Counted from the first letter of the stretch, positions 20,112 to 29,408 are shown. The stretch: DNA of 64,000 nt from Corynebacterium sp. J010B-136 (GCF_002967075.1 NZ_PUGE01000001.1:124001-188000); one strand, 5' to 3'. The notes: a model not told the origin generated them from the sequence alone. Numbers and translations are program-made.

Positions 20112-20765
20112 TCATTCGAGCAAGTTTACAGCCTGGCTGCCCAAGCTCCTACTGACGTGCAATTGCATGACCGCACGTGCGCTTTCGCCATCACCTTCTG
20201 CGATGGCATCAACAATTTGCTGGTGCTCATTTCGAATCTGCTGCTCACGCGCAGGACTAATATCCTTCTTCTCCAGGGCAATAACGCGGTACCGATCCGC
20301 CTTTGCCCACAGCCGCTCTAGCTCCTCCACAAGAATGGGGTTCTTGGAGGCAAAATAGATCGCCTGATGAAATTCGCGGTGCGCCTGCAGCGCATCAACA
20401 TCCCGGTAAACAGGTTCCAACCTGGCCAGATTCCGCTGAATAAGCTCCATGTCTTCACGGGTTCGCCGGGTCGCGGCCAGCTGCGCTGCGAGAGGCTCCA
20501 GCGCGCGGCGGACCTCTAAGAGGTGACGTGCTTCATCCGCGGACACGTCTGCAACCTTGGTGTTTTTATGCGCAGCCAGGTCGATGAGCCCTTCGCCGCT
20601 CAGCCGTCTGATTGCCTCGCGCAGCGGGGTCGTCGATACCCCAATCTTCGCCGCCAGGGCCGATTGTTGCAGGGTCTCCCCAGGCGCTAATTCGCAGGTC
20701 ACGATGAGCTCTTTGAGCTTGTGATAGGCGAAATCATTTTTCGTGACCAGCTGGAAGTTATCCAT
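20112..20765 (-). CDS. GntR-family regulator, FCD type, for the tricarboxylate cluster
   Basis: About 217 residues. The N-terminal winged helix has SALAAKIGVSTTPLREAIRRLSGEGL, the GntR pattern, and the C-terminal all-helical FCD domain has FHQAIYFASKNPILVEELERLW with metal-type His and Asp/Glu positions. FCD regulators are usually relieved by carboxylic acids. The ATG at 20765 has AGAGGTG 7 bases ahead, so I prefer it to 20801. It is divergent from the aconitase-family gene and followed by tctCBA, and both targets carry TTATA-N3-TATAA elements. Confidence 0.9.
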   Translation of the reverse strand: MDNFQLVTKNDFAYHKLKELIVTCELAPGETLQQSALAAKIGVSTTPLREAIRRLSGEGLIDLAAHKNTKVADVSADEARHLLEVRRALEPLAAQLAATRRTREDMELIQRNLARLEPVYRDVDALQAHREFHQAIYFASKNPILVEELERLWAKADRYRVIALEKKDISPAREQQIRNEHQQIVDAIAEGDGESARAVMQLHVSRSLGSQAVNLLE

Positions 20766-20829
20766 GACAATCACCTCTCTATTGATCTTCTTTCCAAGCA
20801 TATATAGAATTTCGGCTAAATCCTACATG

Positions 20830-20851
20830 TTATAAGATATAAACTATAAGA
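20830..20851. promoter_or_regulatory. Candidate GntR operator before the aconitase-family gene
   Basis: Two overlapping copies of the TTATA-N3-TATAA pattern lie here: TTATAAGATATAA (20830-20842) is exact, and ATATAAACTATAA next to it has one mismatch. The stretch sits between the divergent regulator and aconitase genes, immediately before the latter's start, where bound repressor would block transcription. It shares 14 consecutive bases with the site before tctC. Confidence 0.65.
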
Positions 20852-20861
20852 GATGATACCC

Positions 20862-23336
20862 ATGACCACTTCCTTTCCTGCGCGCACAACGCTTGGCGAT
20901 GATTTCGCCAGCTATCCGATGATCCTGCGTCTCTTTGCCGAAAACCTCGTTCGCCACGGACGCGACCCCCAGCCCATCATTGACCGCGACTTGGACGCGG
21001 AAATCGAATTCAGCCCCGGCCGCCTGCTCATGCACGACACCACTTCCACCCCGGCGTTGGTAGATATGGCCGCAATGCGCGATACCGTCGCCCGCGCTGG
21101 CGGGGATCCGACGGTCATTCGCCCGCATCTGCCGGTTGAAGTATCCATCGACCATTCCCTGGCCGTTGAACATTTTGCCCGGCGCGATGCTGCCCAGCTC
21201 AACATCGCCCAGGAAATTCGCCGCAACAAGGAGCGCTACCGCTTCCTCAAATGGGCATCGAATTCCATGGAGGGCATCCATATCAACCCTCCGGGTACGG
21301 GCATTATGCACACCATCAACTTGGAGCAACTTGCCACAGTCGCCACAACCGATGGCACCTACGCCTTCCCCGACATGATGTTGGGTACTGATTCACATAC
21401 CCCGATGATCAACGGCTTAGGTGTTTTAGGCTGGGGCATCGGCGGCGTGGAAGCAGAGACTTTGATGTTCGGAATGCCCACTACGTTGCGGGTGCCGGAA
21501 GTGATCGGGGTAAAACTCATCGGCAAGCTAGCCGCGGGAGTGACCTCTACCGACCTGGCACTGACGTTGACCAGTGAACTGCGAAAATTCGGCGTAACCG
21601 GCAAGTTCGTGGAATTCTACGGCCCTGGCGTATCCACCTTGAGTGTTGGTGACCGTGCAGTGGTGGCAAACATGGCGCCCGAATTTGGTGCGACCACCGC
21701 ATACTTCCCTGTCGATGAAGCCGGCATGGAGTATCTTGCGATGACCGGCCGCAGCGCCGAGCACATCGATTTCGTGCGCGCCTATTACAAGGAAGCTGAC
21801 TTGTGGTTCGATCCGCAGGCAAACCCTACCTTCAACCAGACTCTGGAATTAGATCTCGCCACAGTCTTTCCTTCTGCCGCGGGTCCACGTCGCCCACAGG
21901 ACTTGAATGCTATCAACACACTTGCTCAAGTCATGGCTGATACCGAGCCCGACTCCCCGGCATTTCCGCTGGCCATTGCATCGATCACCAGCTGCACCAA
22001 CACCACCGACCCGCGACTTTTGATTACTGCCGGCCTTCTTGCTCGCAATGCACGGGCAAGAGGATTAACTCCACCGAAGTGGGTCAAGACCTCGCTGGCA
22101 CCGGGCTCCCCTGCTGCGGCAAGCTATCTCGAGCGCGGCGGACTGTTGGACGACCTGTCTGCGATTGGTTTCGACATCGTCGGCTTTGGCTGCACCACTT
22201 GTATCGGTAACTCGGGCCCGTTGACTCCTGAGATTTCCCAGCAAGAAGGCACGCCCGTGGCGGTGTTGTCCGGCAACCGCAACTTCCCTGGCCGCGTGCA
22301 CCCCGACTTGGACTACGGTTTCCTCATGTCCCCGCCATCGGTCATCGCATTCGCACTGGCAGGAAGGGCGGATATTGATATCTCTAATGAGTCGCTAGGC
22401 ACCGACGAGAACGGAAATCCGGTCTACCTGCACGAGATTTGGCCCAGCCCGCACGATATCGATGAGACTTTTACTAAGGCAATGGCCCCCGATGACTTCG
22501 GCACCGATTTCTACGAGGCTTCCAACAATAAGCTCTGGCATGAAATTGATGCACCCGATGGCCCGCTGTTTCCGTGGGATGAAAAGTCCACGATTTTGCG
22601 CCCGCCGCCTTTCGCGGACTTGGACCAAAAGTCACTGCTAGGCACCTATCATGCTTATCCGCTGCTAGTGCTTGGCGATGACATCACCACCGACCACATC
22701 TCCCCCGCCAGTGCGATCCCGAAAGATTCCTTCGTCGCAGACTTCCTCGTTGAGCGCGGCGAAGACCGCAATGACTTAAATGTCTTTGCTTCTCGTCGCG
22801 GCAACTGGGAGGTCATGGCACGTGGTGCGTTCTATGCACGCGCTGTGAAGAATGCTTTGACGGATGCGCCCGGTGTCGCGATGACCATGCACAGCCCGAG
22901 TGGTGATCTCATGCGCGTCTGGGATGCCGCCGGGCGCTACGCGGAGGAAAACCAGCCGGTGGTCGTGGTCGCAGGTGATCGCTATGGCATGGGTTCCTCG
23001 CGCGACTGGGCTGCAAAAGTCCAGCGCTTGCTGGGGGTGCGTGCTGTGTTGGCCACCAGCTATGAACGCATTCACCGCACGAACCTCATCGGTATGGGCA
23101 TTTTGCCGCTGGAGATTCCCCGCGACTTCGTGGACTTAGAACCGGGCGACAGCATCCGCGTTGAAGCCGTCGATATCAGTCCGCGGTGCCAGGTCCCGGT
23201 CACCGTCAACAAGGTTGATGGCTCGACGGTGAACTACCTGGCAATGGCAGCCGTCGAGACAGGCAACGAAGCACAATTGCTTGTCGATGGCGGCGTCATC
23301 CCTTCTATTCTTTCCCTCACAACAAGAAAGCGATAA
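20862..23336 (+). CDS. Aconitase-family hydratase (AcnA-like, 4Fe-4S)
   Basis: About 824 residues, shorter than the usual housekeeping aconitase of this genus (about 940 as I recall). The cluster ligands are present: SCTN near residue 372 and GFGCTTCIGNSGP near 432. LGTDSHTPMINGLGVLGWG, the swivel-domain LGDDITTDHISPASAIP and YGMGSSRDWAAK are intact, so it should be active. It interconverts hydroxy-tricarboxylates through an unsaturated acid; citrate/isocitrate is only one possibility. Start is ATG 20862 or 20853. The RraA-like gene follows after 2 bases, and TctABC and the GntR regulator lie behind it, which marks it as a catabolic paralogue and not the citric-acid-cycle enzyme. Confidence 0.88.
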   Translation: MTTSFPARTTLGDDFASYPMILRLFAENLVRHGRDPQPIIDRDLDAEIEFSPGRLLMHDTTSTPALVDMAAMRDTVARAGGDPTVIRPHLPVEVSIDHSLAVEHFARRDAAQLNIAQEIRRNKERYRFLKWASNSMEGIHINPPGTGIMHTINLEQLATVATTDGTYAFPDMMLGTDSHTPMINGLGVLGWGIGGVEAETLMFGMPTTLRVPEVIGVKLIGKLAAGVTSTDLALTLTSELRKFGVTGKFVEFYGPGVSTLSVGDRAVVANMAPEFGATTAYFPVDEAGMEYLAMTGRSAEHIDFVRAYYKEADLWFDPQANPTFNQTLELDLATVFPSAAGPRRPQDLNAINTLAQVMADTEPDSPAFPLAIASITSCTNTTDPRLLITAGLLARNARARGLTPPKWVKTSLAPGSPAAASYLERGGLLDDLSAIGFDIVGFGCTTCIGNSGPLTPEISQQEGTPVAVLSGNRNFPGRVHPDLDYGFLMSPPSVIAFALAGRADIDISNESLGTDENGNPVYLHEIWPSPHDIDETFTKAMAPDDFGTDFYEASNNKLWHEIDAPDGPLFPWDEKSTILRPPPFADLDQKSLLGTYHAYPLLVLGDDITTDHISPASAIPKDSFVADFLVERGEDRNDLNVFASRRGNWEVMARGAFYARAVKNALTDAPGVAMTMHSPSGDLMRVWDAAGRYAEENQPVVVVAGDRYGMGSSRDWAAKVQRLLGVRAVLATSYERIHRTNLIGMGILPLEIPRDFVDLEPGDSIRVEAVDISPRCQVPVTVNKVDGSTVNYLAMAAVETGNEAQLLVDGGVIPSILSLTTRKR

Positions 23337-23338
23337 CT

Positions 23339-23806
23339 ATGACTACTTTTACTTCCGATACCTATGACGAACTCGGCGAAAAGGTCGATTCTCTCCCTTT
23401 GAACTTCGAAAACCTCGGCCGCATTGAGCATTTCTCTGGCCCAGCGGAGACCGTGCGCGTCGATGAGGATAACCAGCTGCTCAAAGAATTAATGAAGCAA
23501 CCTGGCAAGGGTCGCGTCCTAGTGGTCGATGGCCAGGAGAAAATCACCTGCGCGCTGATGGGCGGCAACATGGCGAAGATGTTTCAGGAAAGCGGCTGGG
23601 CCGGCGTGGTCATCGTCGGCGCGATTCGCGACCGCGCAGAGCTCGCCGAGATAGACCTGGGTGTGCTGGCGATGGGCTCGAACCCGAAGCGCAGTAAGAA
23701 AGAGCGCACCGGCGAGGTCGGGGTTACACTAGACATTTCGGGTATTAAAGTAACCCCTGATGCCATGGTTTATGCCGATTCGGATGGAGTGTTGATAGAG
23801 CGATGA
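23339..23806 (+). CDS. RraA-like protein, probable 4-hydroxy-4-methyl-2-oxoglutarate/oxaloacetate-type aldolase or decarboxylase
   Basis: A 155-residue protein of the RraA/HMG-aldolase fold. GRVLVVDGQEKITCALMGGN gives the phosphate/carboxylate-binding loop and VVIVGAIRDRAEL gives the Arg-Asp pair (IRD) that holds the metal and pyruvate enolate in the aldolases. As I recall, E. coli RraA has Gln in place of this Asp, so this protein looks catalytic and not an RNase E regulator. Members cleave 4-hydroxy-2-oxo acids, including tricarboxylates, or decarboxylate oxaloacetate. It starts 2 bases after the aconitase-family gene and overlaps the next gene by four bases. Confidence 0.82.
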   Translation: MTTFTSDTYDELGEKVDSLPLNFENLGRIEHFSGPAETVRVDEDNQLLKELMKQPGKGRVLVVDGQEKITCALMGGNMAKMFQESGWAGVVIVGAIRDRAELAEIDLGVLAMGSNPKRSKKERTGEVGVTLDISGIKVTPDAMVYADSDGVLIER

Positions 23807-24840
23807 GAAGTACATTGACGTGGATTTTCGTTGTACCCGCGTCAATTGCTTTAGGTCTGCTCTTTAATTACTTCAACGTTGCTGCCGCGTGGATTCTTGC
23901 AGGGATCATCGTTGCCGGCGGCATGGCGTTGGTACGCCGCGAAGAACTGGCTCTTAACTCCCACGTGGAAAAGGCTGGTCGCGGCGTTATCGGCGTCTTG
24001 GCGGGGCTTCCCCTAGTCGGGATCGGCATTGGTGAAGTTACCCCCTACGTGCTGCCGGGTCTGGTGGTTTCCGTCATCACCGTGGCGCTCGGCATGAGCG
24101 CTGGCGTGGTGCTGGCAAAAAGTGTGAAAGAGATTTCTCCCCAAACCGGAATCCTGTGCATGCTCCCCGGAGGTTCATCAACACTGCCGGTGATCGCCAT
24201 GGAAACCGGGGCCGATTATCGTTTGGTGGCACTCTCTCAATATCTGCGCTTGGTCATTGTTTCTCTCTCGTTGCCGCTGGTGACCTCTATTTTTAATGTC
24301 ACCGCCACTGGTGCCGCAGAAGAGCATGGCACCTGGTGGGGTGCCCTGCTCTTGGTGGTCTTTGCGTTGGCTGGACCGTACATCGGTAAGCTCTTGCACT
24401 TTCCTGCACCTCACATCTTCGCGCCGCTACTGCTGACCATTGCGGCCGGGCAGTTCATCCCTGAAGCGCTGGTCATCCCGAATTTCGTGACGGTCATTGC
24501 GTTTTTGATAATCGGCTGGTTCTGCGGCGGCGGACTATCAGTGCAGGTACTGAAGATTTTTGCCCGCCAGCTGCCGATGACCCTGCTGTTTATCATCATT
24601 ACCATCGCAACCTGCGCCGCTACTGCCCTGCTGTTGAGCTGGTGGATGGACATCACTTATTTTGATGCCTACCTGGCAACCAGCCCGGGTGGCCTAGAAA
24701 CCGTCCTCGCGCTCGCACACGAAGGCGGCTCCGGGCCTGCGGTCATTAGCGTGCAGCTAATCAGGTTACTGACGCTGCTATTTTTGGCTGGCTACCTGTC
24801 CACCATTATCCGGTGGATCGTTAAGAGAGGCCGGGGATAA
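23803..24840 (+). CDS. AbrB-type integral membrane protein (putative transporter)
   Basis: A 345-residue protein with 9-10 membrane segments in two similar halves; LCMLPGGSSTLPVIAMETGAD and ATSPGGLETVLALAHEGG are the repeated PGG signatures of the membrane family named AbrB in Pfam. It is not the AbrB DNA-binding regulator. Function is unproven; such genes often sit beside tricarboxylate transporter genes, so transport of a related acid is plausible. It overlaps the RraA-like gene by four bases and its last 20 bases overlap the convergent permease gene. Confidence 0.83.
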   Translation: MRSTLTWIFVVPASIALGLLFNYFNVAAAWILAGIIVAGGMALVRREELALNSHVEKAGRGVIGVLAGLPLVGIGIGEVTPYVLPGLVVSVITVALGMSAGVVLAKSVKEISPQTGILCMLPGGSSTLPVIAMETGADYRLVALSQYLRLVIVSLSLPLVTSIFNVTATGAAEEHGTWWGALLLVVFALAGPYIGKLLHFPAPHIFAPLLLTIAAGQFIPEALVIPNFVTVIAFLIIGWFCGGGLSVQVLKIFARQLPMTLLFIIITIATCAATALLLSWWMDITYFDAYLATSPGGLETVLALAHEGGSGPAVISVQLIRLLTLLFLAGYLSTIIRWIVKRGRG

Positions 24841-26281
24841 AAGTGTTGAGGCCAAGAAAAAGCAGCAATGTAGCCAATGGAATTGCGATGGTTACTACGG
24901 CGATATCCTTATAGGACAGGCGGTGAGTCATCCCGCACACAATAAGCATGGTTAGTACTGCGCCGTTATGCGGCATGGAGTCAAAACTAACCGAAGCCAT
25001 CGCAGTAACTCGGTGCATGAGTTCCATGCTTATCCCCTGCTCCGCAGCCAGCTGGGCCAGCTGCTCACCCATGGTTTGCATGGTGATGCTCAGCCCACCT
25101 GATGAAGAACCTGTAATTCCTGAAATAACAGCGGTAGAAACAGTGGAAACTACCAAAGCATTATCGCTAATATCCAGCATATTTTCTTGTACAGCCGCGA
25201 AGACAGCAAGTGATGCGATTACCGCGCCGAATCCGACTTCCGAAGCCGTTGTGAAACAAGGGAAAATGGCATTCTTAGCTCCGTCCGAAAACTCCCGGAC
25301 GGACTGCCGGATACGGCTGGGAAACATCAGCACCATGACCACAATCGCCAAAGCCAATGAGAGAGTCGGGCCCCATACCCCTGTGAGTGCCTGGATATCG
25401 GTCGAACCAAACTTCTCTTCTGCCAGGTATCCGGTATCCATTCGCTGCGCAAAATAGAATACGAAGGAGAAGTTGACGATGATAACCACGAGGATAGGGA
25501 TAAGGCCTAGCAAGCCTTGAATAGTGACCGACGGGTCCTTCTTCAGCGCAGTGGAAGCTTTTAGCTTCTCCTCTCCCTCATCAGAACTTTCGCCAAGCCC
25601 AGCTGGGGTATGAATGAAGTTGCCAGAAGAATCAATAGGCATAAATTCTTCGCCAGTTTTTCTGATTTGCTTCATTCGGTATTCAAGCCACGCAATTCCG
25701 GCAATGAGCATGACAGCAGCTGAGCCCAGGCCAAAGTACGGCGCTGCATAAACATTGGTGCCGAAATAACTGGTGGGGATTGCATTGTGAACCTGTGGAG
25801 AACCAGGCAGAGCAGCAAGTGCAAAGGTAATGGTGCCTAATGCAATTGCAGCGGGCATTAAACGCTTGGGAATCCCCGCCTCTTTAAACAACGCGGTCGC
25901 AATTGGCACAATGGTAAATGCAACGACCCACGCAGAAACGCCTCCATACGTGAGCAAGGCAGTTGCAACAACTGTTGAAAGCATGGCACGTTTCGGGCCA
26001 AAAAGCGTTGTTATTGCTTTAGCCAAGTACCGAGCTAGCCCTGTAGATGTCATGAGATAGCCAAAAATAGCGCCAAAGAGAAATAGCGGGAAGTAGCTGA
26101 TAATGAAGCCACCCAAAGCGGGCATGAAGATCTGGGTATATGAACCCATTATCGGCTGCCCGGAAAAGACTACGGCTATCAGCGCTGCGATAGGTGCTAC
26201 GACCACAACCGAATGCCCACGATACGCAAAGGTGATCAAGAAAACGAGAGAAATCACCACGCCTATAAGTGCAAGTAACAC
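24821..26281 (-). CDS. GntP-family permease (hydroxybutyrate/citrate-type carboxylate)
   Basis: A 486-residue protein with about 12 membrane segments. FPLFLFGAIFGYLMTSTGLA, LPGSPQVHNAIPTSYFGT and SFDSMPHNGAVLTMLIVCG are conserved in the GntP branch that carries 3-hydroxybutyrate, lactate-like acids or citrate. A charged insert at about 210-245 separates the halves. It is divergent from a TetR gene (56 bases between them), which probably controls it. Substrate is unknown; the nearby 3-hydroxyisobutyrate dehydrogenase gene makes a hydroxy acid of that pathway a reasonable guess. Confidence 0.85.
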   Translation of the reverse strand: MLLALIGVVISLVFLITFAYRGHSVVVVAPIAALIAVVFSGQPIMGSYTQIFMPALGGFIISYFPLFLFGAIFGYLMTSTGLARYLAKAITTLFGPKRAMLSTVVATALLTYGGVSAWVVAFTIVPIATALFKEAGIPKRLMPAAIALGTITFALAALPGSPQVHNAIPTSYFGTNVYAAPYFGLGSAAVMLIAGIAWLEYRMKQIRKTGEEFMPIDSSGNFIHTPAGLGESSDEGEEKLKASTALKKDPSVTIQGLLGLIPILVVIIVNFSFVFYFAQRMDTGYLAEEKFGSTDIQALTGVWGPTLSLALAIVVMVLMFPSRIRQSVREFSDGAKNAIFPCFTTASEVGFGAVIASLAVFAAVQENMLDISDNALVVSTVSTAVISGITGSSSGGLSITMQTMGEQLAQLAAEQGISMELMHRVTAMASVSFDSMPHNGAVLTMLIVCGMTHRLSYKDIAVVTIAIPLATLLLFLGLNTFIPGLS

Positions 26282-26337
26282 TGGAACTCCTTAAATTTGA
26301 GATCTTTTCAGTCGCAAGCGCACTACTATGAAGTCTT

Positions 26338-26898
26338 ATGACTGCAGATGCCCGCGACCGGATCTTGACGTGCTCACGTCGGCTTTTTAGTGAACGAACA
26401 TTTGCGCAAGTGTCCTTAAAAGACATAGCCCAGGAAGCTGAGGTTTCAGTCGCGCTGATTGTGAAGCATTTCCACAACAAAGACTCGCTATTTGAAGCGA
26501 CCGTGGATTTCAGTAATTCTTCAGAGGCTCTGTTTGCCGGGCCGTTTGAAGAGCTGGGACGAACGGCGATTCGGGAGACTCTTACTGCTCCGCATAATGC
26601 GCCTTATTCCATGGCGCGCATGATCACGGTGTCGACGGGAAATCCCGAAAGTTTGAATGCCATCGGTAAACGTATCCGCTCAGACCTGCAGGAAGTCTTA
26701 GTCAATCGCATCCGCAATGAAGCGCCGTATCCAAACCCGTCACCGGAACTCCGCGCGCAGTCTGCTTTGTCGCTTTTGCTAGGTCTATCAATGATGAGGC
26801 GTTTCGCTGATACCGACTTTTTGGCATTCAGCGAAACGTCTCTCGTAAACCACTATTCGCGTATCCTCCAACGGATTATCAACGGCGAAGCTCGTTAA
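26338..26898 (+). CDS. TetR-family regulator
   Basis: A 186-residue TetR repressor: the helix-turn-helix is FAQVSLKDIAQEAEVSVALI followed by VKHFHNKDSLFEA (about 22-54), and the rest is a helical ligand-binding domain that I cannot assign. It is divergent from the GntP-family permease gene, its most likely target. Its 3' end overlaps that of mmsB by 20 bases on the other strand. Confidence 0.9.
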   Translation: MTADARDRILTCSRRLFSERTFAQVSLKDIAQEAEVSVALIVKHFHNKDSLFEATVDFSNSSEALFAGPFEELGRTAIRETLTAPHNAPYSMARMITVSTGNPESLNAIGKRIRSDLQEVLVNRIRNEAPYPNPSPELRAQSALSLLLGLSMMRRFADTDFLAFSETSLVNHYSRILQRIINGEAR

Positions 26899-27760
26899 TC
26901 ACGGCGGAGAAATCCAGGTTCCCATGTCCTTCGTCGACGAATGCTGCGTAAGTGTCAGCAGCAATCTTTCCGAGTACTGTTGAGGTTCCCGTGGCCTCGG
27001 CGGATTCCATGGCCAGTTTGAGGTCTTTGAGCATAAGCGCCGATGAAAACCCCGGCTTGAACTCATTATTCGCAGGCGAGGTAGGAACCACATCTGGAAT
27101 TGGCGCATTTACTGAAAGCGACCAGGAGTTGCCCGTCGCATTGGACACCACATCAAAGAATGCTTGATGCTCGAGTCCCAAGCGTTCTCCCATGACAATT
27201 GCTTCTGAGAGCACCAATTGCTGCACAGCCAGGATCATATTGTTGCACGCTTTTACAGCTTGGCCATTGCCGCTTTGCCCACAATGAGTGATCGAGCGGC
27301 CCATGATGTCTAGCAGGGGCCTTGCCTTGTTAAAGGCCTCTTCCGTTCCGCCCACCATAAAAGCCAGCGTTCCTGCCTGAGAGCCTGTGACTCCCCCGGA
27401 AACTGGGGCGTCGACAAATAATGAGCCCCGTTCTTGGATAAATTCTCCTACCTCACGGGCATCCTGAACCGAAATCGTGGAGGAATCAATATAAAGCTTG
27501 GCCGCGGAGTCTGCCTCCACCAATTCCTCAATAACCTTCTTCACCAACGCGCCATTGGGCAGCATCGTGATTACGGCTTCTGCTCCTTGGGCAGCTTCAA
27601 CAGCGGAATCAAAGGTGGCGACTCCTGCGTCTGCGACTGCCGTGCGTGCTTTGTCAGATACATCAAACCCGCGCGTTTCTAAGCCTGCTTTGGCAAGGTT
27701 GATGGCCATCGGACCGCCCATATTTCCCAATCCGATAACCGCAACTGTCGAAATAGACAT
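26879..27760 (-). CDS. mmsB: 3-Hydroxyisobutyrate dehydrogenase
   Basis: A 293-residue NAD-dependent enzyme that oxidises 3-hydroxyisobutyrate to methylmalonate semialdehyde in valine breakdown. VAVIGLGNMGGPMAINLAKAG is the nucleotide-binding start, VDAPVSGGVTGSQAGTL the substrate loop (about 116-132), and GNGQAVKACNN carries the catalytic Lys at about 170. AAGGAG lies 7 bases before the ATG. It follows mmsA by 14 bases, so the two steps are made from one transcript. Confidence 0.94.
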   Translation of the reverse strand: MSISTVAVIGLGNMGGPMAINLAKAGLETRGFDVSDKARTAVADAGVATFDSAVEAAQGAEAVITMLPNGALVKKVIEELVEADSAAKLYIDSSTISVQDAREVGEFIQERGSLFVDAPVSGGVTGSQAGTLAFMVGGTEEAFNKARPLLDIMGRSITHCGQSGNGQAVKACNNMILAVQQLVLSEAIVMGERLGLEHQAFFDVVSNATGNSWSLSVNAPIPDVVPTSPANNEFKPGFSSALMLKDLKLAMESAEATGTSTVLGKIAADTYAAFVDEGHGNLDFSAVINELRR

Positions 27761-27774
27761 GGTGTGCTCCTTTC

Positions 27775-29292
27775 TTAATCCATAACCGGCATAGAGAACT
27801 GAGGGCCTGCGTTGCTGTCGTCCGGCCAGCGGCTGGTGACGGTCTTCGTCTTCGTGTAGAAGCGGAAGGAATCTGGTCCATGCTGGTTGAGGTCACCGAA
27901 TCCGGAGGCTTTCCAACCACCAAAGGTGTGGTAAGCAATCGGCACCGGAATTGGAACATTGATGCCAATCATTCCGACATTGACCTGGGTTGCGAAGTCA
28001 CGGGCGGCTCCACCATTAGAGGTGAAAATAGCAACACCATTGCCATACTCGTGTTCAGTTGGGAGCTTTACTGCCTCTTCCAGAGTTTCAGCGCGAACCA
28101 TGGACAGTACTGGACCAAAAATTTCATCGGTATAGATCGACATGTCAGGAGTGACGTGGTCAAAGAATGTGGGGCCAGTAAAGAAACCACCCGCGAGTGA
28201 TTCTCCCTCATAGGAGGCATCCGACATGTCGAGCGTGCGGCCATCGGCAAGCAATTCTGCTCCGGCATCAACTCCCTGTCGGATATAGCTTTCTACCCGG
28301 TCCTTAGCATCTTGGGTAACTAAAGGTCCGTAGTCCGATGCCCCATCCAGACTGTGGCCAACCTTAAGCGAAGGAATCCGCGCTACCAGGGCATCGCGCA
28401 ACTTGTCTGCGGTTTCTTGCCCGACTGGGACAACCACGGACAACGCCATGCATCGTTCACCGGCAGAACCGAAAGCAGCGCCCACCAGGGTGTCTGCGGT
28501 TGCTTCGATATCTGCATCGGGCAGGACAATCGCATGGTTCTTGGCACCACCGAAACACTGAGCCCGCTTGCCAGTTGCAGCACACCGCTCATAAATGTAC
28601 TGCGCAATCGGGGTTGAACCAACAAATCCGATGGCCTGAACAATGTCAGAGTCCAGCAATGCATCCACTGATTCTTTACCACCGTGGACAACATTGAGAA
28701 CACCTGCGGGAGCGCCAGCTTCAATGAATAACTCCGCTAGTTTCACAGGCACGGAAGGATCACGCTCAGAAGGCTTCAGAATGAACGCGTTACCTGCTGC
28801 AAGCGCAGGACCAGCCTTCCACAGCGGAATCATCGCTGGGAAGTTGAAAGGCGTGATACCTGCGACGACGCCGAGCGGCTGGCGCATTGAGTAGGTATCA
28901 ATACCAGTGCCAACCTCGCTGGAGTACTCACCTTTGAGCTGGTGCGGAGCACCGAGTGCAAACTCCAAAACTTCCAGGCCACGCTGGATATCGCCCTTGG
29001 CGTCTGGGAAAGTCTTGCCATGCTCAAGAGACAAGGTCGTTGCAAGCGGGTCCATGTTTTCATTGATGAGCGAAATCCACTTCATGATGATGCGAACTCG
29101 CTTCTGCGGATTGAGCTTCGCCCAGACCTTTTGCGCTTGAGCGGAATTTTCGATGACATGGTTGACATCATCGACATTTGCCAGGACGACTTCGGATTGG
29201 GGTTTACCCAGGGAAGGATTCAGTACAGCCTGCGTTTTTCCTGACGTTCCGGCATATTCTTGACCGTCTACATAGTGCTTAATGGTGTTCAT
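27775..29292 (-). CDS. mmsA: Methylmalonate-semialdehyde dehydrogenase (CoA-acylating)
   Basis: A 505-residue aldehyde dehydrogenase that converts methylmalonate semialdehyde to propionyl-CoA. Asn150 (PFNFPAMIP) and Cys281 (GSAGERCMAL) are the catalytic residues. RAQCFGGAKNHAIVLPDAD is the subgroup signature, in which the usual general-base Glu is replaced, as expected for CoA-acylating enzymes. GGAGGAG lies 7 bases before the ATG. It begins the mmsA-mmsB operon; a copy of the GTACGA element lies 117 bases upstream, shared with the divergent acetyltransferase gene. Confidence 0.95.
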   Translation of the reverse strand: MNTIKHYVDGQEYAGTSGKTQAVLNPSLGKPQSEVVLANVDDVNHVIENSAQAQKVWAKLNPQKRVRIIMKWISLINENMDPLATTLSLEHGKTFPDAKGDIQRGLEVLEFALGAPHQLKGEYSSEVGTGIDTYSMRQPLGVVAGITPFNFPAMIPLWKAGPALAAGNAFILKPSERDPSVPVKLAELFIEAGAPAGVLNVVHGGKESVDALLDSDIVQAIGFVGSTPIAQYIYERCAATGKRAQCFGGAKNHAIVLPDADIEATADTLVGAAFGSAGERCMALSVVVPVGQETADKLRDALVARIPSLKVGHSLDGASDYGPLVTQDAKDRVESYIRQGVDAGAELLADGRTLDMSDASYEGESLAGGFFTGPTFFDHVTPDMSIYTDEIFGPVLSMVRAETLEEAVKLPTEHEYGNGVAIFTSNGGAARDFATQVNVGMIGINVPIPVPIAYHTFGGWKASGFGDLNQHGPDSFRFYTKTKTVTSRWPDDSNAGPQFSMPVMD

Positions 29293-29408
29293 GATGTTCT
29301 CCTCCTGTGAACGATGTACAGCTCACATTAATGAGACGCATCACACCCGTCATGCAATCCTGTGCGCTAGAACACCATTCACCCCCTCCCCGCCGCACTT
29401 AACTGCAT

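Noticed and set aside
20853..23336. Aconitase-family gene as the citric-acid-cycle aconitase acnA
   Set aside because: It is shorter than the housekeeping enzyme as I remember it and sits in a regulated transporter/aldolase cluster, so I call it a catabolic paralogue and give no symbol.
23339..23806. RraA as regulator of RNase E activity
   Set aside because: The Arg-Asp metal motif of the aldolase branch is present and the gene is coupled to a hydratase; an enzyme is more likely.
23803..24840. AbrB transcriptional regulator
   Set aside because: The protein is a polytopic membrane protein; it shares only the Pfam name with the DNA-binding AbrB.
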